In this document: one piece after another, positions 9,185 through 18,075 of the stretch
Numbering within the stretch: the stretch's first letter is position 1
Layout: every line of letters begins with the position of its first letter
Program-made: the position numbers and the translations under genes
NCBI GenBank assembly: GCA_021323655.1
Contig: JAJPKO010000036.1
Span: 105,696 to 169,695 of the forward strand
Direction: 5' to 3'
DNA length: 64,000 nucleotides
DNA from: Acidobacteriaceae bacterium
GTDB taxonomy: Bacteria; Acidobacteriota; Terriglobia; Terriglobales; Acidobacteriaceae
Notes under the pieces: generated by a model
What the model was told of the DNA's origin: nothing
The model's database searches: none
What the model saw: only the letters and a program-made list of their open reading frames with translations

Positions 9185-10063
9185 TCACCCGAGTATGGTT
9201 AACACAGGGCATGTAGCTCCAGCAATGACGCGAAATGCGACTCCAGGCACAAGATGTGTGGCAATTGCCCAAGCTGGCCGCGCCCCCACAATTATGAGAT
9301 CAGCGTGCTTCTCTTCGGCAATCTTTAGAATTTCGTCCGCTGTGTTCCCACACTGCACCACATATTCAGCCACGCAGCTTTCCCATGCAGGAATGAGATC
9401 TCGCACAGCCTGCATAAATCTGGCTTCGATCACAGTGGCGTCCATCGTTTTCGTATGCCCTTCCGGCAGCACGTGACAAACGCTGATGCGCGCCCCCTCA
9501 CCAGCAGCCAGAGAGAATGCATATCGGGCGGCGACAGATGATTTTGGGCTGAGGTCCGTAGCCAGGAGGATTTTCCTGAACAGCACCCCGTTGCGGGAAG
9601 GATCATCAACCTTCAGCCCGACGGTAAGCACGGGGCACTGGGCTTTGCGAAGAATTTCTTCCGCAGTCGAGCCAAGTACCAGGCGCTCGAGATCCCTCGA
9701 CCCATGTGTGCCCAGGACGAGCAAATCCGCCTTGTGATGTTTCGCAGCTTTCAGAACCTCCTCGACGGGATCTCCCTCCAACAGCACCCGGTCCGCCTGG
9801 AAACCTGCCTGGTGCAGTTGGTAGTAAAGACTGTCCAGGTTCTCTTTCGTTTCCCGTCGCAGCTTCTTGTATGCGGGATCGGCGCCGAATTTCGGCCAAT
9901 CGCTTGCCGAGGCGCGTAGAACATGCGCGGTCGTGATGGACGCCTGAAAATGACGGGCCAGTGCTCTGGCATACTTGAATGCCTTCCGCGAGGCCTCTGT
10001 GAAATCAGTGGCGATTAAGATTTTATGAACGGCGACCGGCGTTTCCAGCTGAGCTGTAGGCAT
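9185..10063 (-). CDS. Universal stress protein, tandem UspA domains
   Basis: A 292-residue double UspA protein on the minus strand. Domain 1 starts HKILIATDFTEAS and closes with AQCPVLTVG; domain 2 starts FRKILLATDLSPKS and closes with ATCPVLTILG. The first domain keeps a glycine-rich ATP-binding loop (GTHGSRDLERLVLGS); the second domain's loop is less conserved (VGARPAWAIA), so only one domain may bind nucleotide. A good ribosome site (AGGAGGT on the minus strand) precedes the ATG at 10063. A GTGA-N6-TCAC operator is centred 56 bases upstream, giving this gene its own regulated promoter. It converges on mgtA. Confidence 0.92.
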   Translation of the reverse strand: MPTAQLETPVAVHKILIATDFTEASRKAFKYARALARHFQASITTAHVLRASASDWPKFGADPAYKKLRRETKENLDSLYYQLHQAGFQADRVLLEGDPVEEVLKAAKHHKADLLVLGTHGSRDLERLVLGSTAEEILRKAQCPVLTVGLKVDDPSRNGVLFRKILLATDLSPKSSVAARYAFSLAAGEGARISVCHVLPEGHTKTMDATVIEARFMQAVRDLIPAWESCVAEYVVQCGNTADEILKIAEEKHADLIIVGARPAWAIATHLVPGVAFRVIAGATCPVLTILG

Positions 10064-10112
10064 ACTTTACCTCCTCTCGCACCAGCCTAAGAACGGAACG
10101 CAATCTTTGGAT

Positions 10113-10126
10113 GTGATCGTAGTCAC
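10113..10126. promoter_or_regulatory. CRP/FNR-type operator upstream of the minus-strand USP gene
   Basis: GTGA-TCGTAG-TCAC, perfect arms, centre 56 bases upstream of the USP start at 10063. The opposite direction leads to the small gene at 10362, more than 230 bases away, so the USP is the more likely target. Confidence 0.72.
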
Positions 10127-10361
10127 TGGCTTGAGTGCGTCCAGTCACAGCACAGTCCAGGTCAATTGCGGAAGATGGTGTTGTCATGGGAGATGATTGA
10201 TCTCTCAACATCGTTCCAGGTGCCCGATGCTGGAGTATGGATGAACTGCTTCTGCAGGAACGCAGAGGCCGGCCTCAAGAAGATGAAAGGCCGCCCCTTG
10301 CCCGGTGCGAACGGCCTGGGCTAAGCTCTGGTCGCGCAGCTTACAAAAGGAGAGACTGATC

Positions 10362-10586
10362 ATGAAATCTACAAGCGAGAAAAAGCTTCAAAACGTCTAC
10401 ACCACCCTCGACAAGCTGCTGGTGAGCCCGGAGTCCTATGGTGTGAAGGACATGCCGCAGCAATTGATGGATATCCTGCGCACCATGCGCGAAACGCTGG
10501 GGCAGGCATTGCAGGAATTGCAGTATGAGGAGCCTGTTGAGGACCTCGCCGTTGAGTTATCACAAGACGCGGACTGCGCCAGCTAA
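10362..10586 (+). CDS. Small hypothetical protein (74 aa)
   Basis: A short, mostly helical soluble protein with an acidic C-terminal half; no family recognised. The ATG at 10362 is chosen because AAAAGGAGAG lies just upstream; the reading frame stays open for 19 codons before it, without a better site. It begins with Lys-rich residues, continues with two predicted amphipathic helices (about 10-30 and 35-60), and ends in an acidic Asp/Glu tail. It lies inside the stress island between two USP genes but has no perfect GTGA-N6-TCAC site nearby. A regulatory or stress-related miniprotein is possible; nothing more can be said. Confidence 0.6.
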   Translation: MKSTSEKKLQNVYTTLDKLLVSPESYGVKDMPQQLMDILRTMRETLGQALQELQYEEPVEDLAVELSQDADCAS

Positions 10587-10684
10587 CTAATCTGGATTGT
10601 GACTGGCATCAGAAGCTTCTGCCACGGCCCATGAAAAATCCCTTTGCTGCGCTGCACGGCATTTTGTCTTGAACATGCACTGGG

Positions 10685-10698
10685 GTGACGGCCGTCAC
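10685..10698. promoter_or_regulatory. CRP/FNR-type operator upstream of the third USP gene
   Basis: GTGA-CGGCCG-TCAC, perfect arms. A TAGATT element about 25 bases downstream could be a -10 box, placing the transcript start near 10730 and the site centre near -40. Confidence 0.72.
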
Positions 10699-10732
10699 AG
10701 TGCACAAGCCTTCTGCTCCTTAGATTGGAAAC

Positions 10733-10945
10733 ATGAGGGCGAAAATCATCGACGGCGTGGTTTTGGCTGTGGCACTGCTGGGTGCTTTGCTGCCCGCAGA
10801 CATGGCTTTCGAAAAAGAAATTATCCCTGGTTCTCTCGTGTATCTTTGGACGCGCATAAGCTCGTTGGCTCCGCGTTTTGGTTGGACGCAGGTCTGCAAA
10901 ACTCCGCCTGCGCAAATGTGCGCAGCCACAAGAAGGGATGTATGA
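10733..10945 (+). CDS. Possible leaderless small membrane or leader peptide (70 aa)
   Basis: A 70-codon frame that begins almost exactly where transcription from the upstream regulated promoter is expected. Its stop overlaps the USP start as ATGA (10942-10945). The N-terminus has a hydrophobic stretch (about residues 6-22, IIDGVVLAVALLGALLPA). The remainder is unremarkable and includes two cysteines. There is no clear ribosome site, so translation would have to be leaderless. It may be a real coupled leader gene or just the 5' untranslated region of the USP; evidence is positional only. Confidence 0.3.
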   Translation: MRAKIIDGVVLAVALLGALLPADMAFEKEIIPGSLVYLWTRISSLAPRFGWTQVCKTPPAQMCAATRRDV

Positions 10946-11859
10946 CGACGACAACTGTCACGCAAACGGCAAAACGGAAGCAGAGTATCCACCTGGAAAC
11001 GACCCGCCTGCATCCTAAGCGCATCTTGTTCGCAACTGATTTTTCCTCGCAGGCTTCGGCGGCATTCAAATGGGCGGCGCGTCTCAGCCAGCACTTCGGC
11101 AGCAAGCTTTACATGGCGCATGTACTGGCCCCGGCATATTACGCCGCAGGGAGCGGCATCGTGGCTCCAGTTCTTCAGGAAGTCGAGATCAAGTTGGCCA
11201 AGGAGAAGTTGGCGCGTTATTTTGCCAGGAAGCCAGAGTTGGATTCTATTACGCACGAAGAAATCGTCACCATTGGCCCAGCCAAAGAACTGGTCCAGAG
11301 CATTGCCGAAGAAAACCACATCGATCTGGTTGTTATGGGGTCACATGGGCGCGGTCATGTCAGCAAACTGGCGCTGGGATCGGTTGCAGAAGCGGTACTG
11401 CGCCATTTGCATTGCCCGGTCCTCGTCTGCGGTCCGGAATGCAGGCGTAGATATCAGCCCTTTAAAGCGATTGTGTTGGCCACCGACCTATCCCTTCGCT
11501 CGCTTCGACCAGCGCAGTACGCAAGCTCATTGGCAGAAGAATTTCGTGCAAAGCTCACCATTGTGCACGTCTTGCCGGGGAGCAAAACAAGCGCAGAGCA
11601 AAAGCAACAAACAGTGGAAGAAATCGACGAAATCATACCAGCCATGGCAGAGTTGCGCAAAAACACGAATTACTGCATTCCCAGCGGAGATTTGGCACAG
11701 GAGATGCTGCGAATTGCGGAACTGGCAAAAGCCAATTTAATCGTAATGGGTGTCGAGGAGAAAGGAACGATGGCAGATCATGCGCCCTGGGCAACGATAT
11801 CAAAGGTGATCCGTGAAGCCCGTTGCCCGGTGCTGGCGGTCCAGCCTCATATCATCTGA
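10942..11859 (+). CDS. Universal stress protein, tandem UspA domains
   Basis: A 305-residue double UspA protein. After a basic N-terminus of about 25 residues, domain 1 starts PKRILFATDFSSQAS and domain 2 starts FKAIVLATDLSLRS. Each ends in the CPVL strand (HCPVLVCG and RCPVLAVQ). Domain 1 has a full ATP-binding loop (GSHGRGHVSKLALGS). The ATG at 10942 follows AGAAGGG and is preferred over the long in-frame upstream extension, which shows no USP similarity. A small two-helix membrane protein follows after three bases, so the USP may work at or signal to the membrane. It is under the 10685 operator. Confidence 0.92.
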   Translation: MTTTTVTQTAKRKQSIHLETTRLHPKRILFATDFSSQASAAFKWAARLSQHFGSKLYMAHVLAPAYYAAGSGIVAPVLQEVEIKLAKEKLARYFARKPELDSITHEEIVTIGPAKELVQSIAEENHIDLVVMGSHGRGHVSKLALGSVAEAVLRHLHCPVLVCGPECRRRYQPFKAIVLATDLSLRSLRPAQYASSLAEEFRAKLTIVHVLPGSKTSAEQKQQTVEEIDEIIPAMAELRKNTNYCIPSGDLAQEMLRIAELAKANLIVMGVEEKGTMADHAPWATISKVIREARCPVLAVQPHII

Positions 11860-11862
11860 CAA

Positions 11863-12159
11863 ATGCTGGAGCTTGCGTTTCTTCTGCCAACTCCAGCTCG
11901 GCCAGAGGCGCTCATGCTTGTCCTCTATTGTTTATTGATAGCAGGTGCAGGATTGGTTCTTTTCCTGATTAGTGCCTTGTGGGAGCATGATTTATCGAAG
12001 CGCCTCCACGACCAACTCGATGCCAGCGCGGGGCCCGAAGCGGACATGAAGAGACTGGAATATCTGCAGCGCGAGCACAAGATCATTGAATGGGTGCGCG
12101 TGGCCGGAGCCATTGGGTTGCTGATCGGATTGGTTCTTCCCATGTTCGTCGGAAAGTAA
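11863..12159 (+). CDS. Small two-helix membrane protein (98 aa)
   Basis: A 98-residue protein with two membrane segments, about residues 17-40 and 76-96, joined by a charged cytoplasmic or periplasmic linker containing HDLSKRLHDQL. No family recognised. It starts three bases after the USP stop, so it is almost certainly cotranscribed and perhaps coupled. Such tiny membrane proteins sometimes anchor or gate stress proteins; this is inference from position only. Confidence 0.7.
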   Translation: MLELAFLLPTPARPEALMLVLYCLLIAGAGLVLFLISALWEHDLSKRLHDQLDASAGPEADMKRLEYLQREHKIIEWVRVAGAIGLLIGLVLPMFVGK

Positions 12160-12431
12160 GGCCGCAACAAGGCTCATAGGTATCGAAGAAGTCCCAAGGA
12201 CTTCAGGAAGGATTGAGTCATAGAATTTTCATTTTGCTTTAAACTCTCTATTCGCGTTGTGCTTCTATATTTCCGATATCTGCGGCCACTGCTCCGATGC
12301 AAGATCGAAGGCCCAAAACTCAATAACAGTCACTGCAGTCAAAGCATCGGCAGTTGGCCTGGGTCCGCGCTACGTAATAAGGATGGCTCCCATAGCGCGT
12401 ACGCGACTCGCAACTCAAGCGTTGGTGGATC

Positions 12432-13487
12432 ATGTGGAATGGTTATTGCGGCAATCTGATCCGCCGCACGAATCGAAATCAGCTGATCGTGCTTCTCGCA
12501 GTTGCCGCGCTAATCGGCTCCGTCCTCTATGCGCGCTGGTACTATTTCAACCAGTTCTTCCGCGGGACAAGTTCGGCCGATGTGCGAGCGGTGGCCCAGC
12601 ATCCCAGGGAAGACCAGTTTGTACGCGTCCGCATCGATCAAGCGTTCTACGCAGGATTGCAGCATACCACCACGAAAAACGGCGCGACGGAAGTTGATAG
12701 CCAGTACTTTCTCACCGAGGCCGGGGACAAGCTTCTGATTCTTCGCGTTCCCGGCGAAGGGCATCCTTTAGAGCTTGACAACTTCACCATTGAAGGGAGG
12801 GTAAGACCGCTTCCAGACGATCTGAGCGCGATCCTTGAGAAGAGTCGCCAGCCTAACTTTCCGCACTTCTCCCCTTACTACATCGACGCCGAAGATTACC
12901 GCGGAGTCGGAGTAGGACTGATCATCATCGGCGTGCTGGCATTGCTGTTCTGGGTGTGGCTGCTATGGCGGTACCTGCCCGGCGCAGGCGATTTCAGCCG
13001 CCATTTCTTCGCGAGACGTATTTCGAAGTATGGGCCCTTAGAATCATTGGTTCCGGAGATCGACATGGAAGTAGCCGCGGCAGATGCGGCGCGTTCCGGC
13101 ACGTTCGGGAACTTGAAAATCACCCGAAACTGGCTTATCACCGGCGGACCTTTCGATGCGAATGCTATCCGCCTGAACCACCTGGTCTGGGCGCACCCTT
13201 ACCAGGTGAACCGAAAGCTCTATTACCTCATTACAGTGGCCAGGTACTACTACTTGAAGGCTTATGATGACTTAGGCAAGGAGGTTGAAGTCAGGCTCAA
13301 GAAGCCAGTTTTGGACGCTGCACTGCGCGAGCTCGCCGGTAAGTGTTCTCAGACCTTCTTCGGCTATCACCAAGTCATCGAAAAGCTCTGGAAACGCTTG
13401 CGGAATCGGGGGCAGTCCGGCAGGTTCCTCGAGGAGGCCCACGCCATCCTGGAACAGCCGGAACCAAAGGAAGAGAAGGTCGGATAA
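12432..13487 (+). CDS. Unrecognised membrane protein with two transmembrane helices (351 aa)
   Basis: Not assigned to a family. A short cytoplasmic N-terminus (MWNGYCGNLIRRTNRN) precedes a first membrane helix (about 18-37), an external domain of about 120 residues, a second helix near 160-182 and a C-terminal soluble domain of about 165 residues. That domain is rich in Tyr and Trp and includes a stretch reading WLITGGPFDANAIRL. The layout resembles uncharacterised DUF-type proteins that monitor membrane state, but no catalytic motif is visible. The ATG follows GGTGG weakly. No GTGA site precedes it. Just downstream is the tandem pair of exported paralogues, so the three genes may form an inserted module. 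Confidence 0.65.
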   Translation: MWNGYCGNLIRRTNRNQLIVLLAVAALIGSVLYARWYYFNQFFRGTSSADVRAVAQHPREDQFVRVRIDQAFYAGLQHTTTKNGATEVDSQYFLTEAGDKLLILRVPGEGHPLELDNFTIEGRVRPLPDDLSAILEKSRQPNFPHFSPYYIDAEDYRGVGVGLIIIGVLALLFWVWLLWRYLPGAGDFSRHFFARRISKYGPLESLVPEIDMEVAAADAARSGTFGNLKITRNWLITGGPFDANAIRLNHLVWAHPYQVNRKLYYLITVARYYYLKAYDDLGKEVEVRLKKPVLDAALRELAGKCSQTFFGYHQVIEKLWKRLRNRGQSGRFLEEAHAILEQPEPKEEKVG

Positions 13488-13571
13488 CAGCAAGTGCGTT
13501 CTGCCGGGTTGGAACATACTCCGGCGCGTTTGTGATTCATGAACCTTTTTCCTCCTCAAGAGGAGGGCGAT

Positions 13572-14486
13572 ATGTACCGTTTCAAACTCCAAAGGCTCAT
13601 CGCGGCTTTGGTGCTTGGTGCCTTTGCCCAGAGCTGTGCAGCCGCGGGCCCAAGCGCGGAGGCGCTGGTGGCACGTGAGATCACGGTGCTCGAGCTGGCC
13701 GGGGGCGGCACGCCGCTCACGCCCACCGAGCGGCGGCAGGCGGCCGAGGCGGTGGCCAGCGCCCTGCGCGGCAACCCTCAGGCTCTATTCCGCAACTATG
13801 CAGCCTTGACCCAACCGCTCCAACGTGCCGCACACGATCGTGCCTACGCTGAGCGTCTGCGTAAGGCCCTTCGCTACACCGTGGAGGAGGGCCAGCCAGC
13901 TCCGCAAGGCCTCGAGCGGATCACCGCGGTCGAACGGCAGATCGTTCGTGCGCACGACCCGGTGGTCGCCTTCGACCCGGCGCGCAAACACCTGATTACT
14001 GAAGCCAGTTTGCGCGATTTTCGTGACGCGTCCGCGTGGCTGGCCCAGCAATGGAACCTGCCGCCTCCGACGCCGAATTTCACAGCGCATCTTCGTGACT
14101 GGTTTCGGACCGCTTACTTGAAGTCGGACAACATCACGGCACAGGTATTAGCGAGCCAGGCTGAGAGTTTCCCTTACATGGCCGCCGCCCTCGCGAAGGC
14201 CGACCCAAAACGTAAGGAAGCAGCCATCCAGCAGGCGCGGCAACAACTGCAAAGCTCCGATCCAGTTACGCGTGACCAGGCGCTTGCAGCTTCAGTAGCG
14301 GTGCTCGGTGTGCTAGCCGAACGGCAAATGATTCCGCAAGGAAGCGCGTGGGACAATAATCCCCTTTTGAGCAAGGAGTCGAAAGAGATCCTGAACATCA
14401 TGCTTCCCGGCGGCGTGGTGGCTGGCGCAACTGTCCAGGGGATCAACAATGCTGACATCTTCGCCAACGACGTCTACCGACACTAA
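13572..14486 (+). CDS. Exported protein of an unrecognised family, paralogue 1 (304 aa)
   Basis: Begins with a signal peptide (about residues 1-25, basic start, hydrophobic core, AQSC-AAA). The helical mature protein contains REITVLELAGGG, an arginine-rich helix, and the motif AHDPVVAFDPARKHLITEA followed by SLRDF (about 128-150). A gene 66 bases downstream encodes a close paralogue, and a third, divergent relative lies at 26042-26992. The ATG at 13572 follows GGAGGGCG; the upstream frame to 13539 is ignored. The DP...D...LIT...LRDF stretch faintly resembles a degenerate EF-hand, but no function is known. Probably periplasmic or membrane-associated. Confidence 0.75.
   Translation: MYRFKLQRLIAALVLGAFAQSCAAAGPSAEALVAREITVLELAGGGTPLTPTERRQAAEAVASALRGNPQALFRNYAALTQPLQRAAHDRAYAERLRKALRYTVEEGQPAPQGLERITAVERQIVRAHDPVVAFDPARKHLITEASLRDFRDASAWLAQQWNLPPPTPNFTAHLRDWFRTAYLKSDNITAQVLASQAESFPYMAAALAKADPKRKEAAIQQARQQLQSSDPVTRDQALAASVAVLGVLAERQMIPQGSAWDNNPLLSKESKEILNIMLPGGVVAGATVQGINNADIFANDVYRH
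13662..13760 (+). repeat. Near-identical 99-base patch shared with 14652-14750, copy 1
   Basis: The patch matches the second paralogue at 98 of 99 bases (only 13673 differs, A versus G), spaced 990 bases apart, while flanking coding sequence diverges clearly. It covers the LVAREITVLELAGGG to AEAVAS segment. Recent gene conversion or selection on this segment would explain it. Confidence 0.9.
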
Positions 14487-14552
14487 CTTAGGAGAGGTTG
14501 CGCGCCAGTTTAGGAACCGGAATTCGCCACATTCGGATCATGGAGGTGCTGG

Positions 14553-15497
14553 ATGCCCAGTTGCAGAATGCGAACCATTGGCTTTGTACTCACGATGTTT
14601 CCAATCATAAGCCCGCTGTCGGCGTGTGCTCAAAGCACGCCAAGCACGAACGCGCTGGTGGCGCGTGAGATCACGGTGCTCGAGCTGGCCGGGGGCGGCA
14701 CGCCGCTCACGCCCACCGAGCGGCGGCAGGCGGCCGAGGCGGTGGCCAGCGGCATGCGCGGGAACCCCCAGGTTATGCTTCGCAACTATGCGGACCTGGA
14801 CAAGCCCCTCCAGCGTGCCGCGCGCGATCGCGCTTATGCAGCTGGCCTGCGAAGGATCCTCCGCTACGCATTGGAGGAGGGCCCGCCGGCACCCCAGGGG
14901 CTCGAACAGACCTTCGCAATCGAGCGGCAAATCGTTCGCGCGCATGACCCCACAGTGGTGTTCGACCCGGCCCGAAAGCAGATCATCACGGAGAGCAACC
15001 TGCGCGACTACCGCACGGCGTCCGAGTGGCTGGCCCGGGAATGGAACCTGCCCCCGCCGACGGGAGACTTCACGGCGCATCTTCGCGAGTGGTTCCGGAC
15101 CAGCTTCATCAAGACCGATAAGGACACCGCTGAGATGTTAGCAACTCAGGGAGAGAGTTTCCCCTTCGTCGCCTCCGGTCTGGCCAAGGCCGACCCGAAA
15201 GCTAAGGAAGCGGCGATCCTGCAGGTCCGGCAGCAACTGCAGGCTGCCGATCCGACCACGCGAGACCTGGGGCTTGCAACCGCAGTTGCGGCGCTTGGCG
15301 CACGCACGGAGCAGCAAGCGACCCAACAGGACCCGCTTGAGGGTTTGTGCACGGGTTTCCCATTTACCCCGGAAACCTCGCGACAGTGCAGGGTGTTGTA
15401 TGGCAGTGTGTTCGGGCTTGCAACCGTCCGCGGGATCAACAACGCCGATGTCTTCGCCCATGACCTCTACCACCAGCCTCCTACCTACCACCACTAG
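14553..15497 (+). CDS. Exported lipoprotein of the same unrecognised family, paralogue 2 (314 aa)
   Basis: A tandem copy of the preceding gene, colinear along its whole length. The N-terminus has a lipobox (PLSAC, Cys25), so this copy is likely lipidated, whereas copy 1 has no clear lipobox. It keeps the family core AHDPTVVFDPARKQIITES followed by NLRDY (about 130-153) and a PPPTGDFTAHLREWF segment. The C-terminus differs, with an extra Cys pair (GLCTGF, RQCRVL) that could form a disulfide. GGAGGTG precedes the ATG at 14553 with a short four-base gap; ATG 14568 is an alternative. Function unknown. It ends about 100 bases before the cydA operator. Confidence 0.75.
   Translation: MPSCRMRTIGFVLTMFPIISPLSACAQSTPSTNALVAREITVLELAGGGTPLTPTERRQAAEAVASGMRGNPQVMLRNYADLDKPLQRAARDRAYAAGLRRILRYALEEGPPAPQGLEQTFAIERQIVRAHDPTVVFDPARKQIITESNLRDYRTASEWLAREWNLPPPTGDFTAHLREWFRTSFIKTDKDTAEMLATQGESFPFVASGLAKADPKAKEAAILQVRQQLQAADPTTRDLGLATAVAALGARTEQQATQQDPLEGLCTGFPFTPETSRQCRVLYGSVFGLATVRGINNADVFAHDLYHQPPTYHH
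14652..14750 (+). repeat. Near-identical 99-base patch, copy 2
   Basis: Second copy of the patch described at 13662-13760; identity stops abruptly after GTGGCCAGC in both genes. Confidence 0.9.
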
Positions 15498-15600
15498 CGG
15501 AGGCGGTGTTCTTCCCGGATCAGGGAATTTTCCAGTGAGGTTTTGACCGCCTGGCAGGGGCGGGTGGTTGCGTCCCAGTGGTTTCAGCCTACAATTCGAT

Positions 15601-15614
15601 GTGATGGCCATCAC
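15601..15614. promoter_or_regulatory. CRP/FNR-type operator upstream of cydAB
   Basis: GTGA-TGGCCA-TCAC, perfect arms, centre 45 bases before the cydA start. Control of a high-affinity oxidase by this site supports an oxygen- or NO-linked regulator. Confidence 0.78.
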
Positions 15615-15652
15615 CGAACTCAAATTGCCTTAACCGCTATTGTGAGGTTGGT

Positions 15653-17002
15653 ATGAATGCGCTTCTGTTGCACAGAATCCACTTCGCCTTCACTGTCACC
15701 TATCACTACCTTTTTCCACAGCTGACCATGGGCCTTGCGCTGCTCATTGTCGTGCTGAAAACCCTCGCGCTGACCAAGAATGATGAGCGCTATAACCAGG
15801 CTGCACGTTTCTGGGCGAAGATCTTCGCCATCAACTTTCTGTTAGGTGTGGTCACTGGGATTCCCATGGAATTCCAGTTCGGCACCAACTGGTCGGAATT
15901 CTCGCGCCGGTCCGGCGGCATCATTGGGCAGCCTCTGGCGATGGAAGGCGTGTTCTCTTTCTTCCTGGAGTCAACTTTCCTGGGCCTCTTTTTTTTCGGC
16001 GAGAAACGCCTCTCAAAGTGGTCGCACTGGGCCTCTGCCTTTATGGTGTTTGTTGGCTCCTGGATCTCCGGCTTCTTCATCATCGTCACCGATGCCTGGA
16101 TGCAGCATCCAGTTGCATACCGCCTTCTACCGGACGGGACCTTCGAGTTGACCAGCTTCTGGAAGCTACTGCTGAATCCATGGGCATGGCTGCAATACGC
16201 GCACAATATGTGCGGCGCTGTGATCACAGCGGCCTTTGTCATGTGTGCCGTAGGCGCGTTCTATCTTCTGGAGGACCGCTACAATGAGTTCGCTCAGATA
16301 TTTCTCCGCGTAGGCGTTGTTGCAGGGTTCATCTCCTGTATCGTGCAAATCTTTCCTACCGGCGACCTGCATGGACGCTACATGGCCAAACACCAGCCGG
16401 CCGCCGTGGCCGGCATGGAGGGCCTGTTCCATACCGAAAAAGGCGCGCCGATTGTCATACTGGGCCAACCGAATTACGAACAGCAGCGCATCGATAATCC
16501 ATTGGTTGCGAATGATGTGCTGAGTTTCCTCATTTATGGAACAACTGCGGCCGAAGTCAAAGGACTGGACCAGTTTCCGCCTGACCAGTGGCCGACGACG
16601 CTGCCGCTGCTCTTCTACAGCTACCACATCATGGCCGGTCTCGGCACATACTTCGCGCTGCTGATGATCGTCGCGGCCTTCCTGTTATGGCGCGGAAAGC
16701 TCTATCAGACGCGGTGGATTTTATGGCCTCTTCTGTTGAGCTTCCCACTGCCTTACATCGCCAATACTGCTGGATGGATGACGGCGGAGATCGGGCGCCA
16801 GCCATGGCTTGTCTATGGCTTGCTGCGCACATCAGAAGGCTATTCGCTCCACGTATCGGCGGCGAACGACCTTTTCACCTTGCTGGGATTTCTGGGAATG
16901 TACAGCGTACTGTCGATTCTGTGGATCGTGCTCGTATATCGCTTCATTCGCACAGGCCCCGCAATCTCCGCACCTGTCGCATCAGCCAGTGTTACTGCGT
17001 AA
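15653..17002 (+). CDS. cydA: Cytochrome bd-type quinol oxidase subunit I
   Basis: A 449-residue integral membrane subunit with about nine helices. The N-terminus (LLLHRIHFAFTVTYHYLFPQ) carries the haem-ligand histidine region; GRQPW near residue 380 is the family hallmark. The length and the compact region between the central helices indicate the short Q-loop class (CIO/CydA-short) rather than the E. coli type. It oxidises quinol and reduces oxygen to water with high affinity, and such oxidases resist NO and sulfide. cydB follows after 23 bases. A GTGA-N6-TCAC site sits just upstream. No cydX-like miniprotein was seen downstream. Confidence 0.95.
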   Translation: MNALLLHRIHFAFTVTYHYLFPQLTMGLALLIVVLKTLALTKNDERYNQAARFWAKIFAINFLLGVVTGIPMEFQFGTNWSEFSRRSGGIIGQPLAMEGVFSFFLESTFLGLFFFGEKRLSKWSHWASAFMVFVGSWISGFFIIVTDAWMQHPVAYRLLPDGTFELTSFWKLLLNPWAWLQYAHNMCGAVITAAFVMCAVGAFYLLEDRYNEFAQIFLRVGVVAGFISCIVQIFPTGDLHGRYMAKHQPAAVAGMEGLFHTEKGAPIVILGQPNYEQQRIDNPLVANDVLSFLIYGTTAAEVKGLDQFPPDQWPTTLPLLFYSYHIMAGLGTYFALLMIVAAFLLWRGKLYQTRWILWPLLLSFPLPYIANTAGWMTAEIGRQPWLVYGLLRTSEGYSLHVSAANDLFTLLGFLGMYSVLSILWIVLVYRFIRTGPAISAPVASASVTA

Positions 17003-17025
17003 CTTAGAAGGATTGGAGAGGAAGC

Positions 17026-18075
17026 ATGGGAGCGATTTGGTTCTGGATCGTGGCGGTGATGCTCGCCGCCTATGTTGTGCTCGACGGCTTTGATATCGGC
17101 ATCGGCATTTTGTATCCGCTTCTGGCGCGCGACGAGCAGGACAGGCGCATCATGATGCGCTCGATAGGTCCTGTCTGGGACGGCAATGAAGTCTGGCTGT
17201 TGGCCGGCGGAGGCACGCTCTACTTTGCGTTCCCGCTTCTCTATGCTTCAGCCTTTAGCGGATTTTATCTTCCTCTGATGATCGTCCTCTGGCTGCTGAT
17301 CATGCGCGGCGCGAGCATTGAGTTGCGTGCGCACGTGGACAGCGCCGTGTGGCGCAGCTTCTTTGATGGGCTTTTCTTCGTATCAAGCGCTCTGCTGGCC
17401 ATCTTTTTCGGAGCGGCGCTGGCCAACGTCATTCGCGGCGTGCCCCTGGGCGAAGACAATTACTTCTTTTTACCGCTCTGGACGAACTGGCGCGTTGGGC
17501 CCGAGCCAGGCATCCTGGATTGGTACACCGTGATTGGCGGAGTTGTAGCATTGGTTGCTTTGGCTACGCATGGCGCGCTCTACCTGGCGCTGAAGGCAAC
17601 CAATGAATTGGAGATGCGGGCCGTGAAGTTCGCCAAAGCCGGATGGGTCGTGCTCTGTATTGTCACCCTGGTAAGCCTGCCAGCCACGATTTGGGTGAGG
17701 CCCAGTTCACTGACGAACTACAGTGAGCACCCACTGCTCTTTATCGTCCCGCTCGCAGTTCTTCTCACACTGGGGGGAATGCGTATTTATGCGCAGAAGG
17801 GAAAAACGCTGGCGGCGTTCCTCTCTTCGTGCGGTTATCTCATATTCATGCTGGTGGGCGCCGCTGCTGGGCTTTACCCTGTGCTCCTGCCATCATCGTC
17901 CGATCCGGCCCGCGACATCACCATTGCCAAGGCGCTTTCCGGCCTGCATGCGCTTCATGTGGGACTTGCGTGGTGGACCTTCGGCATGGCGCTGGCATTG
18001 ACATATTTTGTAGTCACCTACCGAATGTTTCGCGGCAAGGTCTCCATACACGAAGAGGGCGATTACGGACACTGA
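17026..18075 (+). CDS. cydB: Cytochrome bd-type quinol oxidase subunit II
   Basis: A 349-residue membrane protein with about eight or nine helices. The N-terminus (VVLDGFDIGIGILYPLL) has the family DGFD motif, followed by GPVWDGNEVWLLAGGG, both diagnostic of CydB. It pairs with CydA to form the oxidase core and carries no haem itself. AGGATTGGAGAGG precedes the ATG. After the stop comes about 330 bases without a confident gene, except for a GTGA-N6-TCAC operator and a 65-codon frame. Confidence 0.95.
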   Translation: MGAIWFWIVAVMLAAYVVLDGFDIGIGILYPLLARDEQDRRIMMRSIGPVWDGNEVWLLAGGGTLYFAFPLLYASAFSGFYLPLMIVLWLLIMRGASIELRAHVDSAVWRSFFDGLFFVSSALLAIFFGAALANVIRGVPLGEDNYFFLPLWTNWRVGPEPGILDWYTVIGGVVALVALATHGALYLALKATNELEMRAVKFAKAGWVVLCIVTLVSLPATIWVRPSSLTNYSEHPLLFIVPLAVLLTLGGMRIYAQKGKTLAAFLSSCGYLIFMLVGAAAGLYPVLLPSSSDPARDITIAKALSGLHALHVGLAWWTFGMALALTYFVVTYRMFRGKVSIHEEGDYGH

